64,000 bases of DNA from UBA2033 sp035345875 (GTDB taxonomy: Bacteria > Spirochaetota > Leptospiria > Leptospirales > Leptospiraceae): NCBI GenBank assembly GCA_035345875.1, contig DAORDH010000015.1:1-64000 (forward strand), written 5' to 3'. The notes beneath the pieces are model-generated. The model saw only the letters and a program-made list of their open reading frames with translations, ran no database searches and was not told the DNA's origin. Every line of letters begins with the position of its first letter. Position 1 is the first letter of the stretch. Made by a program: the position numbers and the translations under genes. Shown here piece by piece: positions 44,427 to 53,454 of the stretch.

Positions 44427-46906
44427 ATTTTAAAAAAGTCTATTTGTTTATTTAAAGACTTTGCTTGTTCGGATATTTTTTGACTAATCAAAGCAATGTC
44501 TTCAGCTTCTTTTGCAACATCTTGTGTTTGATGATTGATTTCTCTCACGGTTGCATTGATTTGCTTATTGGTAATTGTTTGTTCCTTTGTTGAATCAGAT
44601 ATATCAAATGCCATTTTCATTACTTTTTCTATATGGGAAAGAACTTTTTGGTTTGAATCGAACTGGAAGGTAGTTGATTTTGAAATCCCTTCTATAATGA
44701 TTCCATTCTTTTTGATATTCTCTACGATAGTTTCTAGGGCTTTTGCTGTTTTATCCACATATTCCTTACCTTTCGATACTTCTTCTAATCCTTCGGCAAT
44801 ATAAACTTTTATACTTCTCGCACTTTGGGCAGTTTTATCAGCTAGCTTTCCAATTTCTTCTGCAACAACAGAAAATCCTTTTCCATACTCGCCAGCTCTT
44901 GCCGCTTCGATAGCTGCATTTAAAGCGAGAAGATTAACCTGTCCAGATATATCCCCAATCAAACCAATTATCTCAGCAATTTTTTTAGTGCTTGAATCGA
45001 TTTGATTCATACCGCCAATCGCACTTTGCATTAAATCGTTTCCTCTTTTTGCTTCTACAGTTGTTTTAGTTGCTAGTTGGGTAGCAGATACCGCATACTC
45101 CTTCACTTCCTCCGCCTTCCATTTTAATTCTTCCATTGCATGGAAAGTTTCTTTGGAAGATTCTGATTGAGATAAAGCATTTTCGGAAACTTTCTGAACT
45201 GATTTTGATAATTGTTCTAGCGAAACGTTAGACTCTTCAATTGAAACAGACTGATTCTTTGCACTGATTGCTAGTTTTGATGTCCCTGTTGAAAGTGTTA
45301 AAGAATTATTTTCTAATTCTTTAGCAGAAATTTTGATTAACGATACTGTATCACTTAAAATATTAATTAATTTATTTAAATATCTTAGAATTTCTCCGAA
45401 TTCATCCGGAACATAGTCTTTTGGTTTTTCTGTTAAATCTCCATTTGATATTTTATTGAAAATGTGAATTGTATTTAAGATAGGTTTTGAAAATTTACTT
45501 GTTATGATTTGAATAATAAACGAAATACTTATTGCGATAAAGAAAATAAAGAGAGACATCTGAATCAATAGAGTGTTAGTCTCTGAGAAGAAATCATCTT
45601 TATTTTGGAGCATGACTAATTTACTTTCATTGATTGGAATGTTATAGGTAAAGGCTATTTTTTGTTTACCGTTATAGTGAATCTGTGTGTATCGTTCTCG
45701 ATTTTGGGATTCTGTTTTTAAAAGATTTTCTAAGCCTGAAAAATTTTCATCTTCTGATAGTATATCTTTGCCAATTACTTTGTTTATATTTTCGGTTTTA
45801 TTATCATATAAAATTGTATTGTCTTTAGAAAATAGGATATACTCATATTTGGAATCATTTTCGTTTAATGTTTCGCCCAATTTACTTAGAGTAAATGCCA
45901 TACCAAGTAATCCTTTTATTTGCTTATCAAATAGAATTGGAATTACGATCACCATTATATTTTTTCCGTCTACCTTGCTTTTTACAGGTTTTGAAAAAGT
46001 AAGTTTACCGCTTTGAATAAATTCTTTAAAATAAATTCTATCTTTAATATCAAAAGATACTTTGTCACTAGAAAAGGATATTCCTTCCATATCGGACATG
46101 TAATACAATTGGACAAAATCTTCTTTGATCCCATGAAGACTAGACATATATTGTTTAGCGGCTAACGAATTAGTATCTCTTAAAACTTCATTTTTCGCCG
46201 AAGATTCCATCTTAGTTATCATTTTTTCTAAAATAAAATTTAATCTTTCGCTCGTAGATTTTATTTTTAAGTTCATGAATTCTTTTTTTGTTTCAAATGC
46301 ATTGGTAATTTGTAATTTATACAATCCAATGTTTGTAAGTAATAAAACAGAAATTATTATACTTACGATAGGAATTCTAATCCTGTTAAAAATGCTAATT
46401 GGTTTATAAGGAGCATAACGGATAATTGGATATAAGTCAATTTTACTAAAATAGAAAAATAAATTACACGTTATTGTGATTAATCCAAGACCTGTTGTGA
46501 AAAAATAAAAAAAATCGGCAAATGAAAATAAAATCCCAACATAATAAGCAATCGATTCAGTAAGTAAGATAGTGAATAGATTAAACGATCCCATTAATAA
46601 GGTCATTTTAATTGGATAGGCGTTTGCAAAACTTATGGAAGAATTGGTATTGATTCCATGGCTTGATTTAATTTGTTCTAAATGAAATTCTAGTTTTCTG
46701 TTATATATAACAAACAAAGAAATAGAACCAATCGCTATTATAGATTGAACAATAATAAATTCCATGGAAAAGAAATAGGAAATCGCTTTTTCTAAACCAT
46801 GGTTAATAGCAGCTAAGAGAAAAAAAACGATTGGAGTTATGGAATACAGCAGGATTGCGTTGATGAGTAGCTTTCTTGGGATTTTGCTTATATCAGTTGG
46901 TTGCAT
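44423..46906 (-). CDS. Methyl-accepting chemotaxis protein
   Basis: An 827-residue chemoreceptor. Residues about 10-200 hold at least five hydrophobic segments, which is unusual for a receptor (most have two). Residues about 225-440 form a periplasmic Cache-like sensor region (for example GISFSSDKVSFDIKDRIYFKEF), followed by a final membrane segment (MSLFIFFIAISISFIIQII) and HAMP, then the long helical signalling domain with the tip hairpin GQVNLLALNAAIEAARAGEYGKGFSVVAEEI. The tip sequence is the CheA/CheW contact. The gene overlaps the downstream receiver-ATPase gene by 4 bp. No cheA/cheW/cheB/cheR is in the window. Ligand unknown. Confidence 0.93.
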   Translation of the reverse strand: MQPTDISKIPRKLLINAILLYSITPIVFFLLAAINHGLEKAISYFFSMEFIIVQSIIAIGSISLFVIYNRKLEFHLEQIKSSHGINTNSSISFANAYPIKMTLLMGSFNLFTILLTESIAYYVGILFSFADFFYFFTTGLGLITITCNLFFYFSKIDLYPIIRYAPYKPISIFNRIRIPIVSIIISVLLLTNIGLYKLQITNAFETKKEFMNLKIKSTSERLNFILEKMITKMESSAKNEVLRDTNSLAAKQYMSSLHGIKEDFVQLYYMSDMEGISFSSDKVSFDIKDRIYFKEFIQSGKLTFSKPVKSKVDGKNIMVIVIPILFDKQIKGLLGMAFTLSKLGETLNENDSKYEYILFSKDNTILYDNKTENINKVIGKDILSEDENFSGLENLLKTESQNRERYTQIHYNGKQKIAFTYNIPINESKLVMLQNKDDFFSETNTLLIQMSLFIFFIAISISFIIQIITSKFSKPILNTIHIFNKISNGDLTEKPKDYVPDEFGEILRYLNKLINILSDTVSLIKISAKELENNSLTLSTGTSKLAISAKNQSVSIEESNVSLEQLSKSVQKVSENALSQSESSKETFHAMEELKWKAEEVKEYAVSATQLATKTTVEAKRGNDLMQSAIGGMNQIDSSTKKIAEIIGLIGDISGQVNLLALNAAIEAARAGEYGKGFSVVAEEIGKLADKTAQSARSIKVYIAEGLEEVSKGKEYVDKTAKALETIVENIKKNGIIIEGISKSTTFQFDSNQKVLSHIEKVMKMAFDISDSTKEQTITNKQINATVREINHQTQDVAKEAEDIALISQKISEQAKSLNKQIDFFKI

Positions 46907-47056
46907 AAAAAGAAATTAAACTTTAAAGATTCGAAAAATTCAGTACATATTTTGAAAAACGGAAACGATTGTCTAATTAAATTTTTGAGCTATCAATTAT
47001 TCTTAATTGACTCTATTTTTTATCTATACTAGAACAAGTATTTTGTAGGAGAAACT

Positions 47057-48382
47057 ATGATGAAAATTTACAAAATATTTATGTTACCTAGTCTAGCACT
47101 ATTAATGTCTATGTTTGGGCTTCAAGCTTGGACAGATCATACACTAGGAACATATCCCGCACTCGCAAGTATGCCTGAAGTAAAAAATGCTAAGCCTGTT
47201 CAGGTGGAAGCATTCGAAGATTTTTTAACGAAAGAAAGTCAAGGACTTGCTCAATTAATTAAAGAACAAGAAGAATTCGCAAGAGCAAATATTCAAAATT
47301 ATCCCCCTAAACCAGATTCAATAGTATTTGATCCAAATGATAAAAAAAATATTCGAAAGAATTTTTTAATGGCGATGAGATTAAATCCTGAAGTTCGCCT
47401 AGCTTACTTTATCCAAGAATTACCAGGAACAAATGTTTCAGATAAATTTCCCCCAGAGAACGTTAGTGTATATAAAAACATTGAATTTCTTAAAAGACTG
47501 AATTTTAAAAATCTTAAAGTAAAATCAACTGTTTCCGCTTTAGCAGTATTAGCTACAGCAGCAGATGAACCTGATTATGGTCATGATATTGGATTGTATG
47601 AAGACAATGAAGTGGAACCAGGAAAAGGAATCATGACCGAGCATGGGAAAATATATGGTTTTGGTAAACAGCCATTTGGCGATAAAAGATTTGAATATGG
47701 GTCACAAGCACCTTTTCATATGGGCTTTTATCATGAAGCTGGTATAATTTATAAGTTTGGTGGTTTTATAAAAAGAACACTGCCAGAGTATAGACTACAT
47801 CAATTTTTGACATTGGCAAGATTTGCATTCAAAACAGGACATCCTTATTGGGGATATCGTTTTACTGGATGGGGACTTCATTTCGTTCAAGATTTAACCC
47901 AGCCTTATCACTCAACGTTAGTTCCAGGCGTAGGTCCTAGTAAGCTTTTCTTTGCAAATGCTATTTCGATGATTGGTTTGAGTGGAGCAAAAAATGGACT
48001 GGCAAAAAGAGTTGCTGATAGACATACCGCCATTGAGCATTATCAATTTGAGTGGTTTGAAAGTATTTTTAGAAATAAAGAGACTGACAATAAGATGTTG
48101 ATCGCATTTTCAGATATGAGTCAAGATAGTTCATACGGAGAATTTGATCATGATTATATTCGTAATGTTCTAACCAAAGAGTCAAATGAAAGGGCAAGTG
48201 AATTAGATAGTAGGATTGAAAATTGGGAAGCAATATTGAAGTTTATGGATCACAATATAAAATATGAAGATGTCAAAGATGATTCCCCTGCAAAACAGGA
48301 AATTCAAGAATTTCTAATCATACTCATGAAGTCTTTCGGATCACATACTAGAAATTATTTAAGGGCTGCACTTAAGTATTAG
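47057..48382 (+). CDS. Secreted zinc phospholipase C/P1 nuclease-fold protein
   Basis: A 441-residue exported protein. The predicted mature N-terminus starts at or near Trp25 (signal peptide ends GLQA before WTDHTLG), and an N-terminal Trp is the first zinc ligand of phospholipase C and S1/P1 nuclease enzymes. Downstream, GLHFVQDLTQPYHS has the HxxxD pair of this fold, and further His and Asp residues are present (TAADEPDYGHD and AIEHYQFEWF). It is longer than classical bacterial Zn-PLC (about 245-400 residues). ATG at 47057 with AGGAGA at 47048-47053. Substrate (phospholipid or nucleic acid) cannot be told from sequence. It is divergent from the chemoreceptor and convergent with a cyclase, separated by a terminator-like hairpin. 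Confidence 0.78.
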   Translation: MMKIYKIFMLPSLALLMSMFGLQAWTDHTLGTYPALASMPEVKNAKPVQVEAFEDFLTKESQGLAQLIKEQEEFARANIQNYPPKPDSIVFDPNDKKNIRKNFLMAMRLNPEVRLAYFIQELPGTNVSDKFPPENVSVYKNIEFLKRLNFKNLKVKSTVSALAVLATAADEPDYGHDIGLYEDNEVEPGKGIMTEHGKIYGFGKQPFGDKRFEYGSQAPFHMGFYHEAGIIYKFGGFIKRTLPEYRLHQFLTLARFAFKTGHPYWGYRFTGWGLHFVQDLTQPYHSTLVPGVGPSKLFFANAISMIGLSGAKNGLAKRVADRHTAIEHYQFEWFESIFRNKETDNKMLIAFSDMSQDSSYGEFDHDYIRNVLTKESNERASELDSRIENWEAILKFMDHNIKYEDVKDDSPAKQEIQEFLIILMKSFGSHTRNYLRAALKY

Positions 48383-48392
48383 TCAAATTCAA

Positions 48393-48426
48393 ACCTTACA
48401 CAAAAGTTTACACTCCTGTGTAAGGT
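48393..48426. terminator. Terminator-like hairpin between convergent genes
   Basis: A 10-bp stem, ACCTTACACA with TGTGTAAGGT, around a 14-base loop. It serves as a plausible common terminator for the phospholipase-like gene and the convergent cyclase gene. Its left arm continues CAAAAG, and the 13-mer CCTTACACAAAAG is one base different from the left end of the MITE-like element (CCTTACGCAAAAG). Confidence 0.6.
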
Positions 48427-48430
48427 AATA

Positions 48431-49654
48431 CTATTTTATTCCAGTTAAGAAATACATATCTACTTCTGATTTGTTTTTGGGAGTGAATTTTCCTCTATAT
48501 TCAAAAGTAAAAATATCTTTGGTGAGTTCGTAGACTTCTTTAGATACATTGATTTTATTTGGCTCACACATGGATTCCATTCGACTGGCTGTATTGACAG
48601 TATCGCCCCAAACATCATAGGCAAGTTTCTTCTCTCCTATAACTCCAGCTACTATAGGTCCGACATGAATTCCTATTTTGATGTCCCAATATTCTATAGA
48701 TGATTTTTCCTTCTCCGATTTTCTTTCTTTTATGAAATTTAAAAAATCGATAGCCGCAAGACAAGCATCAACTGCATGTGTTTCATTTGGATAAGGTGCG
48801 CCTCCCACACAGAGATAGGCATCCCCAATCGTTTTTATTTTTTCTAAATTGTATTTTTCTGTTATCAGGTCAAAATTGCTGAAACAATAATCTAGTTCTT
48901 GGATCAAAACGGAAGGAGCAAGTTTTTCTGAAATACGAGTAAAACCAGTAAAGTCAGTAAATAGAACTGACGCTTGTTTGATAAAGACTGGCTCTGATTT
49001 ACCTTTCTGCTTTAGTTCTTCTGCAATATTCTTAGGGAATATACTGAGCAATAATTCATCACTTCTCTTTAGTGCATTTGCAAGTAGGCTTTGATAATAA
49101 TTATATCCTAAACCAGTGTAGAATTCACTCTGTTTATAAAAAATAATCCAAAGATCTTTGTAATCTTCTTTGCATTCATCCACAAGCATTTCTCTAACGT
49201 TTTCTTTCATGCTGTTTTCAACACTAAAGAATAAACCAAAGTCAAAATCCCTTCCGTAGGATTTTCCAACACCTAATACTCTTTCAACTTTAGCTTTGAG
49301 GGAAGCAACTGACTCAACGGAATTATCTCTTATATCTAGGATTCTAGAAAAATACAATTGGTTATACATTTTAAATGTAGTCTCATTGTAAGGTTTAACA
49401 CCTTCATCTGATCTAGATTCATGCCATTTTTTGAAGAAATTATAATCAGGATCCGCTTGATCTTTAGTTTGCGGAAACTCTTTATAAACATCTTCTATCA
49501 TTTGATTTGTTAAATCTTTAAAACTGATTCCTTCTAATGTAATGAAATTTAATAAAGTATCTGATTTTTCTAGTTCTGATTTCAAATGATATACAAAATG
49601 CTTCACTAGTATATCTGCTAACTTTTGTCTAGCTCTCATAATTTGAATGTTCAT
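48431..49654 (-). CDS. Soluble class III adenylate/guanylate cyclase
   Basis: A 407-residue cytoplasmic protein. The N-terminal 210 residues form an unknown helical sensor region. The cyclase domain follows (about 225-400): VLFTDFTGFT with both metal-binding Asp, LEKIKTIGDAYLCVGG with Lys and Asp, and DVWGDTVNTASRMES with the Asn and Arg that stabilise the transition state. The catalytic set is complete, so it is likely active; the KTIGDAY and AYDVWGDTVN features are those of adenylate cyclases. It converges on the phospholipase-like gene and is transcribed alone. ATG at 49652-49654. Confidence 0.92.
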   Translation of the reverse strand: MNIQIMRARQKLADILVKHFVYHLKSELEKSDTLLNFITLEGISFKDLTNQMIEDVYKEFPQTKDQADPDYNFFKKWHESRSDEGVKPYNETTFKMYNQLYFSRILDIRDNSVESVASLKAKVERVLGVGKSYGRDFDFGLFFSVENSMKENVREMLVDECKEDYKDLWIIFYKQSEFYTGLGYNYYQSLLANALKRSDELLLSIFPKNIAEELKQKGKSEPVFIKQASVLFTDFTGFTRISEKLAPSVLIQELDYCFSNFDLITEKYNLEKIKTIGDAYLCVGGAPYPNETHAVDACLAAIDFLNFIKERKSEKEKSSIEYWDIKIGIHVGPIVAGVIGEKKLAYDVWGDTVNTASRMESMCEPNKINVSKEVYELTKDIFTFEYRGKFTPKNKSEVDMYFLTGIK

Positions 49655-49884
49655 TGTTTCCGCCGTAACAGTAAAATGAAACTAAAAAATGAATCTATTC
49701 AGTAAAATTAATCTCTTAAACTAGATTCATGAAAAAACAGTCATGCTTTGAACTAATCAAGTGGTTGTTTTTTAATAAAATCCAAAAAGCAATGGAAGTG
49801 AATAAGACCATATGAATCTAAAATCATAAAAATGAATCAGTTTCTAGAACAGAAAACTTGACGTGATCTTGAAAAAGGAAAACT

Positions 49885-49902
49885 ATGCAATCACTATGTT
49901 GA
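49885..49902 (+). other. Possible five-codon leader ORF overlapping the start of the SH3 gene
   Basis: ATG at 49885 has a well-placed AAGGA (49875-49879) and opens a reading frame of only five codons ending TGA at 49900-49902. This stop overlaps the ATG (49896) of the SH3 gene in another frame. The only good ribosome-binding site in the area therefore serves the mini-ORF, and the SH3 gene would be reached by re-initiation. Alternatively the SH3 protein starts at GTG 49863. Confidence 0.3.
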
Positions 49903-50963
49903 GAAAAATTTTATTGATTTTGATTCTATTTTGTTTTTTGAATGCTGATTTCCCAAATTCGAAAAACCGTTATGTTCTTATCCAAACTGGAACTTTGAAC
50001 TTGAGAGAAAAACCAAAAGATGGAAAAGTGATTGGAAGTTTGCAAGCAGGAGAAATTGTTACAATTTTGGAAGATGCGAAAGACGATATTACTTGGAAAA
50101 AAATTAAAACTAAATCTGGTCTAGTGGGATTTGCTTCTAATGAATTTCTTGGATATTTTCCTCCGGAAGAAATTCAAAAAGCAAAACTCATTGGGGTTTT
50201 AGGAGGAGCCGGGGATAAAACAAATAAAATGGGTATACGTGTGTTAGCCGCACATTTTTCCGGACAATGGTATGGCTTTGATGATTCCGCTGATTTTGTT
50301 TATTTACTTAACTTAATTGCAAAAGGGAAAAAGAGTTTAGATATACAATATGCTGCAAAAAAAGTAAACTCATTTCAAACAGATACACTTGGAAAATATG
50401 GATGCCAGGAATTTAGGGGATTAGAAGGGCGCGTAAAGACTCCCGTATCTGACACTTTTGAAAAGAGCTATATTGCTACCTATAATTTTTCTGATTCGAA
50501 ACTAGATTATACAATCAAGGAAGATGTATCAGCAGATATTACATCCAATGTATTAAAAGAAGCAATTTCTGTTTTTAAGAAAAATAAAGTAACTACCAAA
50601 GAGCTAGAGAATATCACTGAAAAGAAAATAAAAATGCTCTCTAGTGGAAGCGGCAAATCATACTTAGTCGCTCGTTATGCTATTAAAAACGGTTTCGCGG
50701 AAAGACACTATTTATCCTTGGTTGCAGAATTAGGTAAGAATAATTCTCTTAAATTTATTCATAGCAAATTTGAAACTTTAGAAGAAGAAAGAGGAAACTA
50801 TGGAGGCAGTTATCATTTTTCTGGAATCGTTGATATTGATGATACAGGAGTTCCTGCTCTGTTATTTTTTCATATTGGATTCGATTCTGGAATTTATGAA
50901 TTATTCAAAATCGGAAACGACAAAATCGAATCTGTATTTATGGGAGGTGGGGACGCATGTTGA
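49896..50963 (+). CDS. Exported SH3-domain protein
   Basis: A 355-residue exported protein (366 if GTG 49863 is used). Signal peptide MLRKILLILILFCFLNA, then a bacterial SH3 (SH3b) domain at about 28-85 (TLNLREKPKDGKVIGSLQAGEIVTIL, then WKKIKTKSGLVGFASNEFL), a fold that often binds cell-wall or surface ligands. The remaining 260 residues have no family that I recognise and are mixed strand and helix, ending GGGDAC. It lies immediately next to a convergent gene: the two stop codons abut as TGATCA. Function unknown. Confidence 0.8.
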   Translation: MLRKILLILILFCFLNADFPNSKNRYVLIQTGTLNLREKPKDGKVIGSLQAGEIVTILEDAKDDITWKKIKTKSGLVGFASNEFLGYFPPEEIQKAKLIGVLGGAGDKTNKMGIRVLAAHFSGQWYGFDDSADFVYLLNLIAKGKKSLDIQYAAKKVNSFQTDTLGKYGCQEFRGLEGRVKTPVSDTFEKSYIATYNFSDSKLDYTIKEDVSADITSNVLKEAISVFKKNKVTTKELENITEKKIKMLSSGSGKSYLVARYAIKNGFAERHYLSLVAELGKNNSLKFIHSKFETLEEERGNYGGSYHFSGIVDIDDTGVPALLFFHIGFDSGIYELFKIGNDKIESVFMGGGDAC

Positions 50964-52250
50964 TCATGCCATCATTTCAAAGAACGGATGGTCTTTAATC
51001 ATATCGTGATAGTCCTCTCCAAACGCTTCTTTTAATTCTGGACTGAAGTTATAGGATTCATAAATCACTTGCTCTATTTTCAAGTCATAGTCAGGAATTG
51101 TAAAATTCAACATTCTAGATGCGAGTATATGAGCAAGTCGAGTTAATTTCACGACGTCAGTCATCATGTCAATAGCATTTGGTTCGAAGTTCTGGTGTCC
51201 AACTGATTGTTGTAGGCTGACTGGCATATTCCAAAGTTTAAATACCTTTGCACCTGCTTCAATATGATCCATTTTAAAATTTTCTCTTTCCACATGTAAT
51301 AAATCTCTTACTCCAGTAATAGCTAGTTCTAATAACTCCGAGTATCTGGTTGGAAAATTTAAACCTAAAATTGTCATACCAATTTTTTGTAAAAGTCCTG
51401 CTAAGAATACTTCTTCGCGGATACGTTTTAGACCAAGAGGATTTGTTAAGTCAAAACCGATGAGAGCAGTAAGAACAGGCAATTCTTGTAATACTTTTTT
51501 ATAGATTGGGCTATCTAGATTTTTAGTAAATTGCTTATTCGACTTTAACATTACTAAATTCTTAACTGTTTTCATTCCAAGGAGTGTAATTGCATCTCTA
51601 AGAGTATGAACTTTACCTGATCTACCATAAAAAGCTGAGTTGGCAATTTTCATTATATCGGTAGTGATTCCTTTATCAGGGCTTATGATTTTTTCTAATT
51701 CTTCACTCCCGCCAGCAGGGTTTTCTGTGTCAAAACTCATCACTTTTATAGCTACAGTCGGAAGGGGAGGTATTGATAAATCGGAAAGATGTATTGTTTT
51801 AGAGGTGGCGTCTGTCGCATTTATAATTCCTGCTCTACCAAGCACTTGTCCCATTTTATCTATGATTGCATTTCGATTGTAAGGTTTCTTTAAAAAACCG
51901 TGGATTTTTAATTGGAGTAAAGATTGAATCATACTCTTGTCCTCGGTTCCTGATATAACTAAAATCTTCACTGTTGGATAACTTTGATTAATCTCTTTGA
52001 TTACTTCCAAGCCGTTCTTTTTGGGCATATGTAAATCCACACAGATCAAGTCAGGCTTTTTGCTTGTGTGCTTTAAGTGGTAGAGCAGGTCATCACCTTC
52101 TGTAGATTCATGTAAGATATCAAAATTTTCAGATTGAAGAAAACGTTTTAACAAACTTCTATCAATCATGCTATCATCTACTAGCATAACAGTGTATGGT
52201 TTAAGCGTGTCTGGATTTGTTCCTACTGAGATATGAGTTTCTGTTGGCAT
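50964..52250 (-). CDS. Receiver-HDOD protein
   Basis: A 428-residue soluble signalling protein. An N-terminal receiver (acidic pocket LVDDS, phospho-acceptor Asp in LICVDLHMPKKNG, Lys in FLKKPYN) is followed by an HDOD domain (about 160-420), with SIPPLPTVAIKVM and VHTLRDAITLLGMKTVKNLVM. HDOD domains are catalytically inactive relatives of HD-GYP and mediate protein contacts in two-component signalling. The first ATG (52248-52250) is used rather than the upstream TTG at 52260-52262. The stop codon touches that of the convergent SH3 gene with no spacing. Confidence 0.9.
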   Translation of the reverse strand: MPTETHISVGTNPDTLKPYTVMLVDDSMIDRSLLKRFLQSENFDILHESTEGDDLLYHLKHTSKKPDLICVDLHMPKKNGLEVIKEINQSYPTVKILVISGTEDKSMIQSLLQLKIHGFLKKPYNRNAIIDKMGQVLGRAGIINATDATSKTIHLSDLSIPPLPTVAIKVMSFDTENPAGGSEELEKIISPDKGITTDIMKIANSAFYGRSGKVHTLRDAITLLGMKTVKNLVMLKSNKQFTKNLDSPIYKKVLQELPVLTALIGFDLTNPLGLKRIREEVFLAGLLQKIGMTILGLNFPTRYSELLELAITGVRDLLHVERENFKMDHIEAGAKVFKLWNMPVSLQQSVGHQNFEPNAIDMMTDVVKLTRLAHILASRMLNFTIPDYDLKIEQVIYESYNFSPELKEAFGEDYHDMIKDHPFFEMMA

Positions 52251-52377
52251 TTTTTTTTCCAATAAAAGATTTGGCGCCCTTTATATGCGAATTACAAAAG
52301 TTTTCAATCAAAAATTAGAAAGTAAATTATTTATTTTCAATAAAGTTTGTAGAGTTTAGTAGAGATTTAGATAAGAG

Positions 52378-52405
52378 CTCACCTAACAGAAATATGTCAG
52401 GTGAG
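52378..52405 (-). terminator. Hairpin after the peroxidase gene
   Basis: CTCACCTAACA pairs with TGTCAGGTGAG with one mismatch (10 of 11 pairs) around a 6-base loop, 14 bp after the stop of the peroxidase gene in its direction. The T tract is weak, so termination is probable but not certain. The arms share CTCACCT with the right end of the MITE-like element. Confidence 0.5.
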
Positions 52406-52418
52406 GTGAAGAATGGTT

Positions 52419-53387
52419 TTATTTTCTAGATTTGTCTGTCAATGCGTCAAAAAAAGTTACAATAGATTTTACTTCTGCATCAGTTAATTCTTTGTTTAAT
52501 TGATGATAACCCATTTTCTTTACAGCATCTTCAATTGTAGCAATGCTTCCATCATGGAAGTATGGACCTGTTAACAGAATATTTCGTAAGGAAGGAACTT
52601 TGAAGAAATATTTATCAGCTTCATTCTTTGTGACTTCATATCTTCCTAAGTCTTCTGTTTTGTATGGATTTCTTTCTCCTAGTTTGCGATAGCTATTTCC
52701 CCCGAGAGTTGCTCCATAATGGCAACCAGCACAACCAACTTCGATAAATGTTGCTAATCCTTTTTCTTCAGCTGCGTTTAATGCTTTTAAATCACCTTTT
52801 AAATAATCATCAAAACGATCAGAAGTCTTAAGGGTTCTTTCAAAGGCAGCGATTGCTTTTGCTAAATTGTCATAAGTAAGTTTTTCTTTATCAGCTGGAA
52901 ATGCTTTTGCAAAAAGATCAGGATACTCAGTTTTAGAAAGTTTTTCAATTACAGCTTTTTCTGAAGGCATAGCCATTTCAATCGGATTTAAAATTGGACC
53001 CTTAGCTTGATCAACTAACGTTGCAGCACGTCCATCCCAAAATTGTGCAAGATGAAAACCAGCGTTTAAAACAGTTGGAGAATTTCTTCCGCCGTTTTTA
53101 CCAAACGCACCTGTTGAAGTAGGTTTATTATCAACTCCGCCTTTTTTATCTTTTACAACATGACAGCTATTGCATGATTGTGTATCATTTGCAGAAAGTC
53201 TTGTATCAAAGTATAGTTTTTCACCAAGGCTTACTAGCTCTGGAGTATCTTTTTCGCTACCTGGCATTTTATCTGGAAGAATTCCAAATGCTGATTTTGC
53301 TTTTTTTTGTAATTCGATTGATTCTTTTGATGGACCGCAGTTTACGAGAGCCAAGATCAATACTGAAAATATTAAATATTTCTTCAT
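52419..53387 (-). CDS. Di-haem cytochrome c peroxidase, lipoprotein
   Basis: A 322-residue periplasmic enzyme that reduces hydrogen peroxide to water using electrons from cytochrome c. Two c-type haem sites are visible: CNSCH (Cys72, Cys75, His76) and CAGCH (Cys219, Cys222, His223), plus the MauG/CcpA family motifs GRNSPTVLNAGFH and FKVPSLRNILLTGPYFHDGS. The lipobox LVNC makes Cys17 the first residue of the mature protein. ATG at 53385-53387 with AAGGAG upstream. The PerR gene ends 64 bp upstream on the same strand, and a PerR-type palindrome lies just before the peroxidase promoter, so it is very probably peroxide-induced. Confidence 0.95.
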   Translation of the reverse strand: MKKYLIFSVLILALVNCGPSKESIELQKKAKSAFGILPDKMPGSEKDTPELVSLGEKLYFDTRLSANDTQSCNSCHVVKDKKGGVDNKPTSTGAFGKNGGRNSPTVLNAGFHLAQFWDGRAATLVDQAKGPILNPIEMAMPSEKAVIEKLSKTEYPDLFAKAFPADKEKLTYDNLAKAIAAFERTLKTSDRFDDYLKGDLKALNAAEEKGLATFIEVGCAGCHYGATLGGNSYRKLGERNPYKTEDLGRYEVTKNEADKYFFKVPSLRNILLTGPYFHDGSIATIEDAVKKMGYHQLNKELTDAEVKSIVTFFDALTDKSRK

Positions 53388-53439
53388 ACTTTTAATCTCC
53401 TTTTTTATTAGACTTATATAAATAATAAAAATTTGTAAA

Positions 53440-53454
53440 TAAGAATAATTCTTA
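53440..53454 (-). promoter_or_regulatory. PerR-type operator
   Basis: A perfect 7-1-7 palindrome TAAGAATAATTCTTA, the size and form of PerR/Fur boxes (Bacillus PerR box TTATAATnATTATAA). It covers the last three bases of perR and lies 53 bp before the peroxidase ATG, next to a probable -35 (TTTACA) and an A/T-rich -10 region. Binding of PerR here would repress the peroxidase. Confidence 0.75.

Noticed and set aside
47025..47030. TATACT as a -10 box of the phospholipase-like gene
   Set aside because: The TTGACT upstream is only 12 bp away, which is too close for sigma-70, and no other -35 is convincing.
49728..49814. 28-codon ORF upstream of the SH3 gene
   Set aside because: No ribosome-binding site and no recognisable feature; expected by chance.
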